NCBI GenBank assembly: GCA_014526335.1
Contig: JACTAT010000209.1
Location: 62,001 to 126,000 of the forward strand
DNA length: 64,000 bases
Reading direction: 5' to 3'
From: Chrysaora quinquecirrha
Taxonomy: Eukaryota > Cnidaria > Scyphozoa > Semaeostomeae > Pelagiidae
Below the pieces are notes generated by a model. That model was not told the origin of the DNA. It saw only the letters and a program-made list of their open reading frames with translations, and made no database searches. The position numbers and the translations under genes were made by a program. This document shows, piece after piece, positions 46,001 to 57,362 of the stretch. Numbering within the stretch: the first letter of the stretch is position 1; each line of letters starts with the position of its first letter.

Positions 46001-46492
46001 ACATTGGGACTTTACCAGCCATCAATTTATAATTCATTTTCTCCTGTATCAATAACACCAATACTAATCCAAACAACAGAGAAAAAATGCAAGCAATTGA
46101 GCATTACTCACATCATTCAATTTAAGGGGTAAGGGAAACTTAGATTTAATGGCAAAGAACTGCACCAATTTCAGCACAAATTGAGAACCTGTTATTAACA
46201 AACATGAGAATTGCAACTGTCTTACTTTGCCATGCATGAATGGACATCACTAGGGTATTGCTCAATGATTCTGAAACAATGATTCTCCACTCCAGCAAAA
46301 GTTTTCAAAATAGAATTTCCAGCATATTTTCTGAAACATATCTTATGAATCCAGGTGAGTTGTCACCTGCTTGCTGATGTAAAATTGTCGGATTGTGACA
46401 ATGTTGTAATATTACAGTGATGCAATAGAAGATCTGAGGGTTTTTTTTACGAATCAGACTTATACATAGTAATCATCAACAGCACACAACTG
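46001..46492. other. Spacer 3' of TEDC1
   Basis: AT-rich sequence; it presumably includes the TEDC1 3' UTR. No canonical AATAAA was found close to the stop codon on the - strand. Confidence 0.4.
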
Positions 46493-47719
46493 TCATCTTC
46501 TTGGCATGGGCAGATGGATTACATCATCCAGTAAATTGTTAGTAATTGAATCAAAAGATTCTTTTGAAGCATATTTTTCATTCTTGTTTCTCAGCTCTAC
46601 AAGTTTTTTATGCAAATCTTGAACAGTACAGCTTGAGTAATGATTTTTATGTGAATCACCACATTGTCTCCTATCAAGAAAAGCAAAGCTGCTTGTACAC
46701 AATTTTTCAAGCAAAAATCTTAATTCTCTGTAAGGCCCTTGGAATTCCCAGCATTTCATAATGACTTTTGTTTTGCATAATATTTCATCACTCAATCCAG
46801 AACTATAGTCTTTATGCAGATGTTCTGAAAAATTTTCTATCCCTTCAAATGATCTTAGGTCTGCAGTACCTCTAGCAATCATTCTCCTCGCTGCTTCTCC
46901 ATTAAGTTCTTTATGAAAACAATTTTCATTCAGAACTAGATTTTTCTTTTTTTCTTCTGTCACACTTGACAACCATTTCCAGAAAAGATGCTCATTTTGA
47001 AACCACTTGATAAAGTATTTTATCAAATCCTGTTCATTTTCAAGGAGACTCAACAGCATGTTTAATTTGCCTTTTCTTGCATTTAATATTAGAAAATGAA
47101 GCAGATTTTGCTCTTTTAGATTTTGGATGGAACACTTGTCATTAGTATTTATCCTCAACAACATTTTGGTGAGATAACTATACATTTGCTTGGTTATTTT
47201 CATGTCTTGCTTGTTCTTTCTTTGCAAAAACAAAATCCGTTCAAGTTCTTTAATAGTATCTTTTTCAATCAGCTCTTCAGTCAAACCAGAAGAGCTGCAT
47301 GGTAAATTGAAAAGACAATCAAAAATTGATGTGTCAATCAAACATAGTAGGTTTGACATAAGATCATATTTTGCCAGCATCCAACCAAAGGCAATTAATA
47401 GCTCCCTGCTACCACTAGACATACTTAACGGGAGATTGTAGAATTCGTTACACTGATAATGCAAATGAAAAAATGCTGTTTTCACTGTAATTACCAAACT
47501 TTCATCACTTAGACAGTCAGAAACAGCGTTACGGTCATCCAACATTAGATTCAAAACCTCATAGTTAAGTCTCCACATATGTTTGGTTGCTTCATCTTTG
47601 TCAAATTTTGCTTGCCTGAAAATCTCTGGGTTTATTTTGCTTGCGCCACTCGCTGCTAGTAAAAGACAGAGGTTTTCTATTACTGATTTAATGCTGGTGA
47701 TGTGTGCCATTTCTTGCAT
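46493..47719 (-). CDS. TEDC1: Tubulin epsilon and delta complex protein 1-like
   Basis: TEDC1 (C14orf80) works with TEDC2 and delta/epsilon-tubulin to stabilise centriole triplet microtubules. The 408-aa frame is close to the human length (about 400 aa). Recognisable features are the N-terminal INPEIFRQAKFDKDEA then MWRLNYEVLN segment, the conserved block SSGSRELLIAFGWMLAKYDL (residues 101-120), and the C-terminal half with EHLFWKWLSSV and FQGPYRELRFLLEKLC. It is read as a single exon, whereas I recall the human gene as multi-exon. Its start lies 264 bp from the EXOSC3 start in divergent orientation. The assignment rests on remembered pattern similarity, not on a search. Confidence 0.72.
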   Translation of the reverse strand: MQEMAHITSIKSVIENLCLLLAASGASKINPEIFRQAKFDKDEATKHMWRLNYEVLNLMLDDRNAVSDCLSDESLVITVKTAFFHLHYQCNEFYNLPLSMSSGSRELLIAFGWMLAKYDLMSNLLCLIDTSIFDCLFNLPCSSSGLTEELIEKDTIKELERILFLQRKNKQDMKITKQMYSYLTKMLLRINTNDKCSIQNLKEQNLLHFLILNARKGKLNMLLSLLENEQDLIKYFIKWFQNEHLFWKWLSSVTEEKKKNLVLNENCFHKELNGEAARRMIARGTADLRSFEGIENFSEHLHKDYSSGLSDEILCKTKVIMKCWEFQGPYRELRFLLEKLCTSSFAFLDRRQCGDSHKNHYSSCTVQDLHKKLVELRNKNEKYASKESFDSITNNLLDDVIHLPMPRR

Positions 47720-47983
47720 TTATCTATGCATTGAAACTGAAAGTTAATTTTGAATTTCAAAAAGGCATTTCTCACCATGCCGTGCAAAAGGCCCTACTAG
47801 CACTGCACGTGCCCAAACCATAGACTATGCTCAAACCATATGAAAGGAAACAAAATTTTTATCCACCTTCTTTTCCTTCCAGCTTTTCTCCCTCCAATGC
47901 ACCAAATGGTACAATTTTATGTTAACCTCGTTTAGATGCAGTAACAGCCTCCATTCCATTGCTCTTCCCGCGAGAAAAAAAAC
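47720..47983. promoter_or_regulatory. Putative bidirectional promoter TEDC1 / EXOSC3
   Basis: Only 264 bp separate the two divergent start codons, so both 5' UTRs and core promoters must lie here. No TATA box at a convincing distance was seen. Confidence 0.5.
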
Positions 47984-50900
47984 ATGGAGGACAAAGTTAA
48001 CAGTGTGGTCGTACCTGGAGATGTTTTAGGGGAAATAGATCCTTCTGTAAATGAAAAAGAAAAGCTGAAACTTGGGCCTGGCTTACGGCAAGAGAATGGA
48101 TATGTTTTTGCGTACAAAGCTGGTATTTTGAGGTCGAAAAAACCACGAATATATTGGATTGACAGCAATCAAAAACGGGTAAAAAAAACTGTTTTGCTTC
48201 TCCACTCCACATGCACATGGCACCACGGCACCATATGGCACATGAACAAGTCACCACACATTTCAAGTCAAGCTGCCACTATGTTCTAGTCAACTTACAA
48301 CATCTTGGCTAGTGAGCTTGCTTCAGATTGAAACTCAAATTTTACAAAATTTGACAATATTTTTTTACAAAAATCTCACAAAAGCTTTGCCAAGGCTTGT
48401 CAGCGATTTGTTTACAAATATGTGGGGTGCTGCCCACCAAGTCTGCGGGGTATGACCTGTATAAACATGAGATTAATAATAGAACAATAGAAATTAAAGA
48501 ACAATGGAAATGTAATCTTGTTGAGAACTGTCTTACTCTGCAGACTGGGCTGCCCCCAAACCCCTGTTTATCATGCTTGTCAAGTTAAGTTTGGCAAGTC
48601 GTCTTTTGAAGAGGCCAGTTGACTAGATGTGTGGCGACTTGGCTGTGTCAAGTTGGCAGGTGAAGAGTTGACCTGTTACCAAAAAACTTTATTCTAATGA
48701 CATTACACATGACATTAAATGACCGACAGCATTGAAATCACAATAAATCGAGTTTTTTATTCTAAAATCGTATAAAGCATCTAAAACTAAGTCTAAAAGT
48801 TTCACTGTTCCTAGTGCTTGTGATCATAATCATTCACGGTTCACAATTCTGTAAAGGCTTCGACCATGAAAATGACATCGTTGAAACTTTTTGCCCCACT
48901 ACTGACTTGGTCTAAGCTAAGCTTATACATGTTTTTTTTTATAAAAACCGGTTTATAAGAAACCTAGAACTCGACACCCCAAAAGTTAAGAAACTTTTAG
49001 AACTAGGAGGAAGGAGTTAAGAAACTTAAAAAATTTTTGTGTCAGTTTTCAAACATACTGATTTCACATTTGTGGACGTAGTAATCAATTCTCAAGCATT
49101 TCTGTGCGATTTCTTGCACCCAGCATGGCCAATTCTTTGTAATACAATAATATCAATAATTTGCTTGCTATATTCATGTTTTTTATCGTTTTACTGCAAT
49201 TTTTCCATTAAATTGAGAAACTGTCAAGAAACTTTTAGAACTAAAATTGGGCCAAAAATTAAGAAACTTTTAGAACTAGGCCCCGAGCCAGGTTTCTTAT
49301 AAAAAAAAATGTGTAAAACTTTAATCTCAAAACACTCAAGAAATTGATAGTAGAGGTGCTGAGATAGTAAAGTTGGCACATAGACAAAATTTTTAGTGCT
49401 ATACAAATTCGACATAAACAAATTTGACATTTTGAAATCTAAAAAATGCCTTTTATTCCTGAAAAAGGTCTGTAATAAGATTTGAGGCTACTTGTGTCAC
49501 CCTGACATGCCCCACAAAGAAGAAGTTGGCAATCATACATTTTATAAATATCTTAAATTATTACATCATTTTAGGTTAGCAAGGCTACGTTGTCATTGCA
49601 TTCTATTATTATTAATATATTTTTCTTCAAATGGGGCAAAACCAGCACAATTCACATAGTCCCTAGTAAGGACAGGCTCAATTACAATTAATTTGGGCAG
49701 AATGTAATGAAAAAGAAATGTATGTTAGGGGCCGTCTAAATTGTTATAAGCAATTGTTTAGTAGTAATTTTACAGCTTTCCTTGCTATTTCAATGAAGAG
49801 AACAAAACAAACAGATTTGGCATTTTGATTTGAAATTTTGAGAATTTAATACATATACTGACAAGATGCAATGCTTTTTGCATACACTCCCAATTGGAAA
49901 TAGTGTCGCAATAAAAATATGCTCACAGCGAAAATTTAGAGGTGCAAAAAATGATTCTTTTCAACTACCCCTTCATATTGTTCTCCAAAAGCCGTTTTCA
50001 CATGTACAGAGCAAATAACAACAGTTGGTAAATCTAGCAATAAGGCTTTGCTAATTTTTCAAAATTGATCAATTATATCGCTGCCCTATCACTCTTTTTG
50101 TAAGTAGATGATTTTGACATAGCAATTCTGTCGCTTAATCGTGAAAGGCTCATCGCTACTTTTGTAACAGACATTGCTATTTTTGAGCTTACTTTGCATG
50201 AAAGTAGCAAACAGTAGCAAATGCGAAATAGCGATATTTTAGCGATCAACTTGGATGGTCCCTTATATCAAAATCTTATAAATTGAAAACAAATGGAGAC
50301 CATATTTTGGTAGGATACTGACAAATGTGAAAACATTTTTCATACAGATCTTTGTCGTATTTCTGTGGGTTTCAGATCTTATGTTTGTTTACTTTTTGAA
50401 AATTCATTGGTTGCTGTCATTCAGTTCCATTGTTATGTACTCAATGTGATGTCACAAGAACACCTGGGCCACCTAAACTGTGTCTCTATGCCTATTTATT
50501 TATCTATTCACTACTGTGTCTTATTATTTTGTATTTTAGTATGTAGCTGTTAAAGGTGACAGTGTGATTGGGATTATTACAAAGTCAGGTGCTGAGAATT
50601 TTAGAGTTGACATAGGTACAAGTATGCCAGCAGTGCTTGGAAATTTATCATTTCATGGAGCTACAAAAAGAAATAGACCAAATTTACAAGTAAGTGTTTA
50701 ATATGGCTTGTCCACCTCAAGATATCAAGATAGCCAGTGAACCTGATAGATTTTTTTTAAAATACCCTATTTGCTGATGAAATGATATCTATTCCTTCAA
50801 TATTTCACAACCACTGCAAAATTCTTTCAGAACAATCAATTTTTAGTGAAATATAAAACTCTAACTCTGTACTCAAAATTTATCTTGTCAAAACTGCAAA

Positions 50901-53492
50901 ATCAGCCAAAAATATTAAGATAAAACAATATGCTCATAATGGCTACTTGTGGAATTTTTATTCTTAAGGTAATTTCGTAATTTTTGAACTGGCTGAAGTG
51001 TTGACATTGAGAAATTGTTGTTCTGCCAAATTTTTTTATGTCTCAAAATCTGAGGTCTAGAAAACTTAATGAGCTAATTCATGGAATCTTTTTTTTGGGA
51101 AAATTTGTGATATTTTCCAAAATGAAGGCATGTTCTCCTAGGATTAAGTAATATATTTGAATTTGTATAATAGTTTTTGAGTTGTACAAAACTTCCGCTG
51201 TATCCGGCACCAACTTCCCGCTGTATCCGGCAAAATTATTGGTGTTTAAAACAAAATGCCAATTCAGCTTCTCTTCCCGATTTGTGCTTTTTGAGCCACA
51301 TCTTGGTATAGATATTCCGCCTTAGTTCACTGTTTCGGTCTGTTTCTGATGTCCATACTCTGAGGAGTGTCAGATGAAAAAATAAGCTTTTAAGTATGCC
51401 CGAAAATGTTTCCGCTGTTTGCATGTATTTTTTTATAAGAAACTCTTTATAAGAAATCCAGACTCTCGAATGGCCAAAAATTTAAGAAAAACTCTAGTAC
51501 TGAAAAATATTTACGTAGGAAACTTTTTACCTCAAACAGCGAAAAAGTTTCTTTTATTTTCCGTCTTTTGTCTGCAATAAAGCATTTCTGCAACTAGCAA
51601 CCAAACTGGAAACCCATGAACATTCAAATACGATCGAGAAACGATTTTGACACATCATTCGGATAGAATAACTATGGATATGCAAGAAACTCTTAATAAT
51701 CTGAAAATTCTAAGAAATTTTCAGTACTGGATCAATGTTTTAGTTTCTTATAAAAGAAAATATGTTTGTCACGATTGGTATAACTTGAATTTTGCAAACT
51801 AGCTGCACTTGCATACTTGATAGATCACTTGCTTTTTAGATCTTACTATTTTGCTTTAAACAGATTGGAGATATTGTATATGCAAAACTTTCAATAGCAA
51901 ATAAAGATATGGAGCCTGAACTAACATGTATTGATAATGCTGGTAAAGGAAATGGTCTTGGACAGTTAAATGGTGGATTTTTATTCAAAGTATCTGTTGG
52001 ATTAGCTAGAAAGTAGGATTTTTATTCTAATTTTGTTTTTGTCTTTGTGTTTGCATTTGTTTTTGTTTTTGTCTTTGTGTTTGTTTTTGTTATCCAAGGC
52101 TATTCGTGAGCGAAAATACGCATGTGAAGTAAATTGCACCACAAATCACATAACGTTTGAAACTAACACACGGGATTCATTGCTTTATAATAAGTTTGCA
52201 TGCGCATTTTGTGTGCTTACCGAAAGAATCAAAGGGCCAGACAAAAGGGAGGGCACAAAATTTGAAGTACCGTCCTTCCAGTTAAAGTGGCTGAAGAAAG
52301 CAATGACATTGCCCTAATATGTTACCGTTTATGAAGTTTTTGGTGATAAGTTAGCTTTTTCTAGTTTCATCATAATTACATTCTTTTTATTATCAGTTAG
52401 ATTAGGATTATGATTATTATCAAGCATGATCGTTTTTGTGCAGGCAGTCAAGAACTTACGTTCTATCGTTCCTTTGAGTTTCAGCTTAAATCTTTTAAAG
52501 ATTAACCTACTTGTTACAGATCATTCAAGTAGAAGTCTGAATAAGTAAAAGTCTCAGTGTAATGCGAACTAAATCACATTTTAATAACATGATGAAGGGA
52601 CGCTCAACATAGCCGAATAACGAAGCCAAATGGAAGGAGGACCTTCGGTTGTATGGCTCGGAGAGTTACTCGGCCATTTTATTGGGGTCTTCAACTTTAT
52701 CGGCTCTGTGATTTTGCAGCCCAGGCGGTTCGAGTCCAATCTGTAGTATATTACTCGTGGAAAAATCTACTTCTAAGGCCCAGTTCACGTGATACGGGAT
52801 TCATTTTGTGTCAGATAAGTTTTCATACCAGAAAGCCATTCTGTTCTCACGGCTCCGATTGGACCAAATATGCTATGTAACATTGCTTGCAGAGTGAAAT
52901 CACTCCGCTCTGAAGGTCATATCGGATTTTTTTGGTATCTGGTCGCCTTGGTGCTCTTGTGAACGCACGAATCCGATACACTGCTACGGAACTTCTTTCT
53001 CATACACACTGCACAGCAGAGTCATGTGAACAGAGCTGAAATGGAATCCAATATCATGTGAGCAGAAGGCAATTTTGGGAATAGAATCCGATACGATATG
53101 CATCTGGTGTCGTGTGATTGAGTCTAAGAAATGTGAACATAAGAATATCATTATGCCAGTTTTAGATTTGCTGCTGCTGGAATTTCTGTATTTTTTGTTA
53201 AAAGCGACTCCTGGTTGCTTGAAATCTTGCTCATGATAACTAAGAAGAAACATTTATGGTAACATTATCATTTTGTAGGTTACTTCGACCAGATTTTCTT
53301 GTTCTTCATCTGATGGGTAAGAATTTTCCATTTGAAGTTACTGTTGGTGTGAATGGTAGAGTATGGATAAAGTCAAAAGGTATTCTTAATACAATAGCAG
53401 TTGCTAATGCCATAACAAAGTCAGAATTTATGAGTGATGAACAAATAAGAAAAATGGTGAACGATATATTAAATGAGTTACATGGGTTCTAA
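47984..53492 (+). CDS. EXOSC3: Exosome complex component RRP40
   Basis: RRP40 is one of the three S1/KH cap subunits of the RNA exosome, which guides RNA into the barrel for 3'-5' decay and processing in nucleus and cytoplasm. Four exons join in phase: 47984-48178, 50540-50689, 51864-52012 and 53279-53492, giving 235 aa (human about 275). Signatures are [20 protein letters not shown] then [10 protein letters not shown] (N-terminal domain), [13 protein letters not shown] and [14 protein letters not shown] (S1 domain), [20 protein letters not shown] then CID, and the KH-domain [11 protein letters not shown]. Junctions are CGG|gtaaaa, CAA|gtaagt and AGAAA|gtagga, with acceptors ending tttag, aacag and tgtag. 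Introns 1 and 2 each carry a MITE and intron 3 a SINE. The start context AACATGGAGG is good. Confidence 0.96.
48928..49313. mobile_element. MITE, AAGAAAC variant, copy 2
   Basis: TA flanks at 48926-48927 and 49314-49315. Ends are CATGTTTTTTTTATAAAAAC and GGTTTCTTATAAAAAAAAAT then GTG. Length 386 bp versus 385 bp for the copy at 14051, with high similarity throughout (shared TTAAGAAACTTTTAGAACTA and TTGTGGACGTAGTAATCAAT). It lies in EXOSC3 intron 1. Confidence 0.85.
49316..50539. other. Rest of EXOSC3 intron 1
   Basis: AT-rich intron sequence after the MITE; no nested gene or RNA is evident. Confidence 0.5.
51428..51760. mobile_element. MITE, AAGAAAC variant, diverged
   Basis: Left end TTTTTTTATAAGAAACTCTT then TATAAGAAAT; right end AGTTTCTTATAAAAGAAAAT. 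Several internal TTAAGAAA-type motifs are present. Target TA is less clear than in the other copies. It lies in EXOSC3 intron 2. A GTATGCCCGAAAATG fragment of the hairpin family lies just before it, near 51390-51420. Confidence 0.6.
52594..52775 (+). mobile_element. tRNA-derived SINE, family 2, copy d
   Basis: Runs GACGCTCAACATAGCCGAAT, GTATGGCTCGGAGAGTTACT, the B-box-like GGTTCGAGTCC and the tail ACTCGTGGAAAAATCTAC. It has the same block order as the copy at 22805 on the opposite strand. It lies in EXOSC3 intron 3. Confidence 0.7.
52780..53110. repeat. Possible dispersed repeat with GATACGGGATTC / GAATCCGATAC
   Basis: Left phrase CAGTTCACGTGATACGGGAT then TC, and right phrase GAATCCGATACGATATGC, are roughly inverted, with several internal GAATCC-type words. 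No exact ends or target duplication were found. It lies in EXOSC3 intron 3. Confidence 0.3.
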
Positions 53493-54732
53493 CCATGTTC
53501 GTTGCTAGCCACAACAATGTGGTTAATAGTTGTATAGATATTGGCTACCTGCAGCAATGCTACAGAGCTACTTTGTGAACATCATTGTAATCACAAGGTA
53601 TTTGCAGACAAGTTTCAAGGAATTGTTGCTACTTACTAAACTAGGAGAAGCAAACAGTTTGTTGCTGACATCATTCTTCAACTTTATCAGTCACTGAACA
53701 GCATAAGTGATTAGCTAGGTCAGAGAAACGAAGAATGAGTGGCCAAATAAAATACTTTGAATAACAAAAATTTAACTCCTAAATTGTTTTGGGGGAATTG
53801 CTTATAAGAGAAATATTTGTATTTAACATCATTACAATCGTGTCCCTCTGTTGCCTCACACGTTTCTTGTTGTCATAAAAATTATACGTTACTATGTAAT
53901 CAATATATTGATCTTTCTTCCCCATCATCGCAACTGACTTTATTTCGGATTTTTGTATTGTTGGAAGGACTTTACTAAAATTATGGTAAATTTTGAAAAA
54001 TGAAGAATTTGCTATTTTCATTGTCGAGAAATAAAGTAGATAGCTTTGTTTCAAAAAGAACACCTAGGAAATTGGTTTATTCTCATTTCCTTGTGAAATT
54101 GTGTCTATTTGTGGCGTTTGTTAAATGAAAAACAAACAACTATGGTTTTGATAATAAATGTATTTAATCTATTTGGTATTCTCACTATAGTAGGTTTGCG
54201 CATAGTTATTTGCAAAACTATGAAAGCGCATCTTACAATAAAATCTGCTACAATATTATTTCACCTGGGTAAATATGATCTAAAATTTTATTGCAATTTA
54301 TAAAATCGATTCACAAAGCCTCCTCAAATATAAGTGTGAATAATAAGCGAAAAAGGGTTTCTTAGGAATACTGATACTTCAATGAGAACATATCTCTGTG
54401 GGGAGAAAGAAGTGTGTCACAAAGTTGATAATCTAAGTTCTTCAAAGCAAATGCAATAAACGCATGTCAAAAATTGCTTCGCAACTACCAGTGCGCTGCA
54501 AAACGTATAACATTGATCCTGTTAAGTGTAATGTAGACAAGCTTCGAATCTTAAATAGAAATTCCTATTATCGAGAGATGTCTTCGAATTTGCATACTTA
54601 ACAAAATGTTTGATGCAGTTCAATTGATCTTTCCTTGTATCAATTATATCTGCCCTTGTATCGATGAATATGTGTCCATGAATCGACACTGGTAGCCTCA
54701 GAAACATCTGGAAATAGAAAAGGGCATCCGAC
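53493..54732. other. Intergenic, EXOSC3 3' UTR and GPCR 5' flank
   Basis: The EXOSC3 polyadenylation signal AATAAA is at 53746-53751. The rest is AT-rich without a supported gene. Just before the GPCR start, ATCTGGAAATAG at about 54708-54719 could be a weak 3' splice site of a 5' UTR intron. Confidence 0.5.
53746..53751 (+). promoter_or_regulatory. Polyadenylation signal AATAAA of EXOSC3
   Basis: Canonical hexamer about 255 nt past the stop codon. Confidence 0.6.
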
Positions 54733-56160
54733 ATGCAAGCAGTTACATTTCATATTTGCCTCTTATTAATTGGGACAATTTCATTCTGCATGAATAGTGT
54801 CATCGTTGTTTTACTCGTTACATACAGACAAAAACTCCTTGGTGTAGAGCAGAATAAACTGTTACTATCACTGGCACTAAGTGGCCTATGGGTCGCTGTT
54901 AGCACAGGTATAACTGGCACGCTATTATATATGGATACGAATGTAACTTTATACAAGCTATTTGGCATGCTTCCTTTATACGGCAGTATATATGCATCGA
55001 TATTTAATATTACCTTGCTGACAATAGAGCGATATATCTCGGTTAAGTATCCTCTTCGTTACGTCTCGATCATAACACATCAGAGAAGGTTATATGCAAT
55101 TGTTTTCTCTTGGGTGATGCCATTGATTATGATTGCTCTACATGTACTTGTGCTGTTTCTTACTGATGTAGAAAGAGAGTTGAAAGTCAGAGGTGTTACA
55201 TTTTTTGTGGTGTTTTGTGTGAGCGCAGTCATTCTTTCGATGCTTAATATCAGTGTTCACCGTGTTCTGAGAAAGCAGTATCGCTCGATTCAGCAGAGAA
55301 TCTCCGTCGTAACATATTCCTCTCAGAATATAGGTCTCCCGTTGCATGTACAGCAGCCGGAAAGAAAGAATGCAAAATCGGAGAGTGAAGCCAGGAACTC
55401 TTCAATGAGAGTCATTGAGAATTTGGATGAGGCTAATAACTTCGCTACGGGAAAACAACAAAAACCAAACCAACAGAGTATCTATCGTAGGAATCAAGAC
55501 CACTGTATCGGAAGTCAGGAGATGGGAAATGGCAAGTCTTGCTTTACTGATGCAAGAAATGCAGATATTTGTATCGTTCAGGATTCAGGAGGGAAAGAAA
55601 TAGCAGAAAACATAAGCAAGTCTTCAAATAGCCAACCATACCAAACAAGCAACAGCAGAGCCAACAGTGGAAAATCAAAGAATGTCGTGCATTGCACACA
55701 GCAAAACAAAGTTGCCCCAGAAAGGTATCCTAACACAAGGAACATCGGCATTGAAAAAGAACCCGAACAAGCAGCCAGTTTGCCTAACAGGAGAAACGAT
55801 ACGAAGAAAAGATGCTGGGAAAGACCAGTTAGATATTCGAAGGACAAAAGGTCTGCAAAGAAATCAAGCAACCCGAGACTTAACCATCAATTGAATCAAA
55901 TAAAGAGATCTTCGCTTTGTTTATGGATTGTGGCTACTTTCATCATTGGGCTTTTACCACTTGCTATCTACAGATTTAGTTACGCTTGTGGGAGAAGTAT
56001 CAAAAGTGTTTCATTCCGTCGAGTTGCACTTTGTCTAGCGACATCTTTTGGTTTAGTAAACCCCTGTTTATATTTCTTGTACAGGCGTGATTTTCGACGT
56101 TGTTTAGTGCGTTTTGTTAGAAGAATGATAGGAAGAGATGAAACAGCAGCTGATGTCTGA
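54733..56160 (+). CDS. Single-exon rhodopsin-class (family A) GPCR, orphan, with long third loop
   Basis: A 475-aa seven-helix plasma-membrane receptor. Approximate helices: TM1 7-31 (Asn21), TM2 41-66, TM3 77-104 ending in the ERY motif (99-101) and then ISVKYPLRY, TM4 119-143, TM5 153-178, TM6 393-417, TM7 429-451 with NPCLY (443-447) and an RRDFRR helix-8 start. The third intracellular loop, about residues 180-392, is very long and rich in Asn, Ser, Lys and Arg. Departures from the family: the TM2 Asp (2.50) position is Gly51, the TM3-start Cys is absent, and the TM6 CWxP motif reads GLLP. The N-terminus is only a few residues. An in-frame TAG at about 54717 makes 54733 the first usable ATG. 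The ligand cannot be predicted; the pattern resembles lineage-expanded cnidarian orphan receptors. Confidence 0.93.
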   Translation: MQAVTFHICLLLIGTISFCMNSVIVVLLVTYRQKLLGVEQNKLLLSLALSGLWVAVSTGITGTLLYMDTNVTLYKLFGMLPLYGSIYASIFNITLLTIERYISVKYPLRYVSIITHQRRLYAIVFSWVMPLIMIALHVLVLFLTDVERELKVRGVTFFVVFCVSAVILSMLNISVHRVLRKQYRSIQQRISVVTYSSQNIGLPLHVQQPERKNAKSESEARNSSMRVIENLDEANNFATGKQQKPNQQSIYRRNQDHCIGSQEMGNGKSCFTDARNADICIVQDSGGKEIAENISKSSNSQPYQTSNSRANSGKSKNVVHCTQQNKVAPERYPNTRNIGIEKEPEQAASLPNRRNDTKKRCWERPVRYSKDKRSAKKSSNPRLNHQLNQIKRSSLCLWIVATFIIGLLPLAIYRFSYACGRSIKSVSFRRVALCLATSFGLVNPCLYFLYRRDFRRCLVRFVRRMIGRDETAADV

Positions 56161-56237
56161 TAAACCACTCTTTTATCTCACATGAATGATTCAGAAGCAC
56201 CATTAACTATGGAAAGACTAACCACGTCGCCTTTGAT

Positions 56238-56243
56238 AATAAA
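56238..56243 (+). promoter_or_regulatory. Polyadenylation signal AATAAA of the GPCR gene
   Basis: Canonical hexamer 78 nt past the GPCR stop codon. Confidence 0.6.
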
Positions 56244-57362
56244 TACACTCTTCTTCTAAGAACAATTTTATAGGAACACGTGCCTGCTTTTTGCCGATAT
56301 TGTGGTTCATACGCAGGATGTTCGTATAAGAAATATTATTATATGGTGTTCGGGAATACGGCTGTTTGGACCGGCAACGGCGCAATCTGATTGGTTCTTC
56401 ATCGTCTTCAAAAGTCCGTACAAGTCTTGACCGGCGTTGATACCACGTGATATAGCCACGTTATTTCTCATTGATGAAGTATTATTATTATTATTATTAT
56501 TATGTAATTCGACACAATATCCTAGGATACATGGTCTACATTAACAACAGAACAATACAAAAAATAAAATTTAAGCTTAATAAGCTACTACAATAATTCT
56601 AAAACATACAAGAAATTAATTTCTACATCAAATATCGGGATTAACATCCAGGCGTTTGTTATAGATTTCCGTAACAAATTTTCCGAAGATTTGTAGAAAA
56701 ATGTTGTCCTCATTTGACATCAAAAAAATATACTTTTGCTCTGACGTTGGAATGTTCATAAAAATAGGGTAGAGTTCCTGTACTTTATACGAAAATTGTG
56801 AGGGAGATTGAGATGGGAAAATGAAATACTGACAAAGTATGTTTTTGAGTAAACATTCTCCAAAAAAGTTCGAAAATATTCTATAATGTTTTCAACACCA
56901 TGTAACAAAGCCTTTACTGGACGATTGCTCGGTCAATGCAGGAAAATATTCGGATCTCAGCTTCTCGTACGTAATGCTTCGGTCCAAATATTTTCCAGCA
57001 TTGACCTCGCAATCGTTCAATAACCGCATAATAATAATCTTCGATCAGGGAGCGCCGCAGGTCACAACGTCTCCAAGTGACAACGTTTACATAGATGGTC
57101 GTCTCGTCCATTGCTGATATACGTCATAATGGCTTCTTTTTGTGTGTCAAACTTTAATGAATCTTAGTTCATTGTGCTTTTAAATAAAAAAAGATTGCAC
57201 CATTTTTGTCATTCACGTAGTTGCATTGCAGCGCTATTTGTCTCAAAAGGTAGGCGCCCTTAAATTTACGCCCAAGACTCATAATGTCAGTCAGGCAAGT
57301 TTTATTGCAGTAACAGAGATAGAAGAACAGACGCAGCACAGCACTGTTCGGAACGACGTAGT
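56244..57362. other. Intergenic with (ATT)n and an imperfect inverted repeat
   Basis: An (ATT)n microsatellite lies at about 56477-56503. At 56930-57015, GGTCAATGCAGGAAAATATT and the inverse AATATTTTCCAGCATTGACC face each other across a spacer of about 40 nt, forming a possible hairpin. No gene was recognised. Confidence 0.5.
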
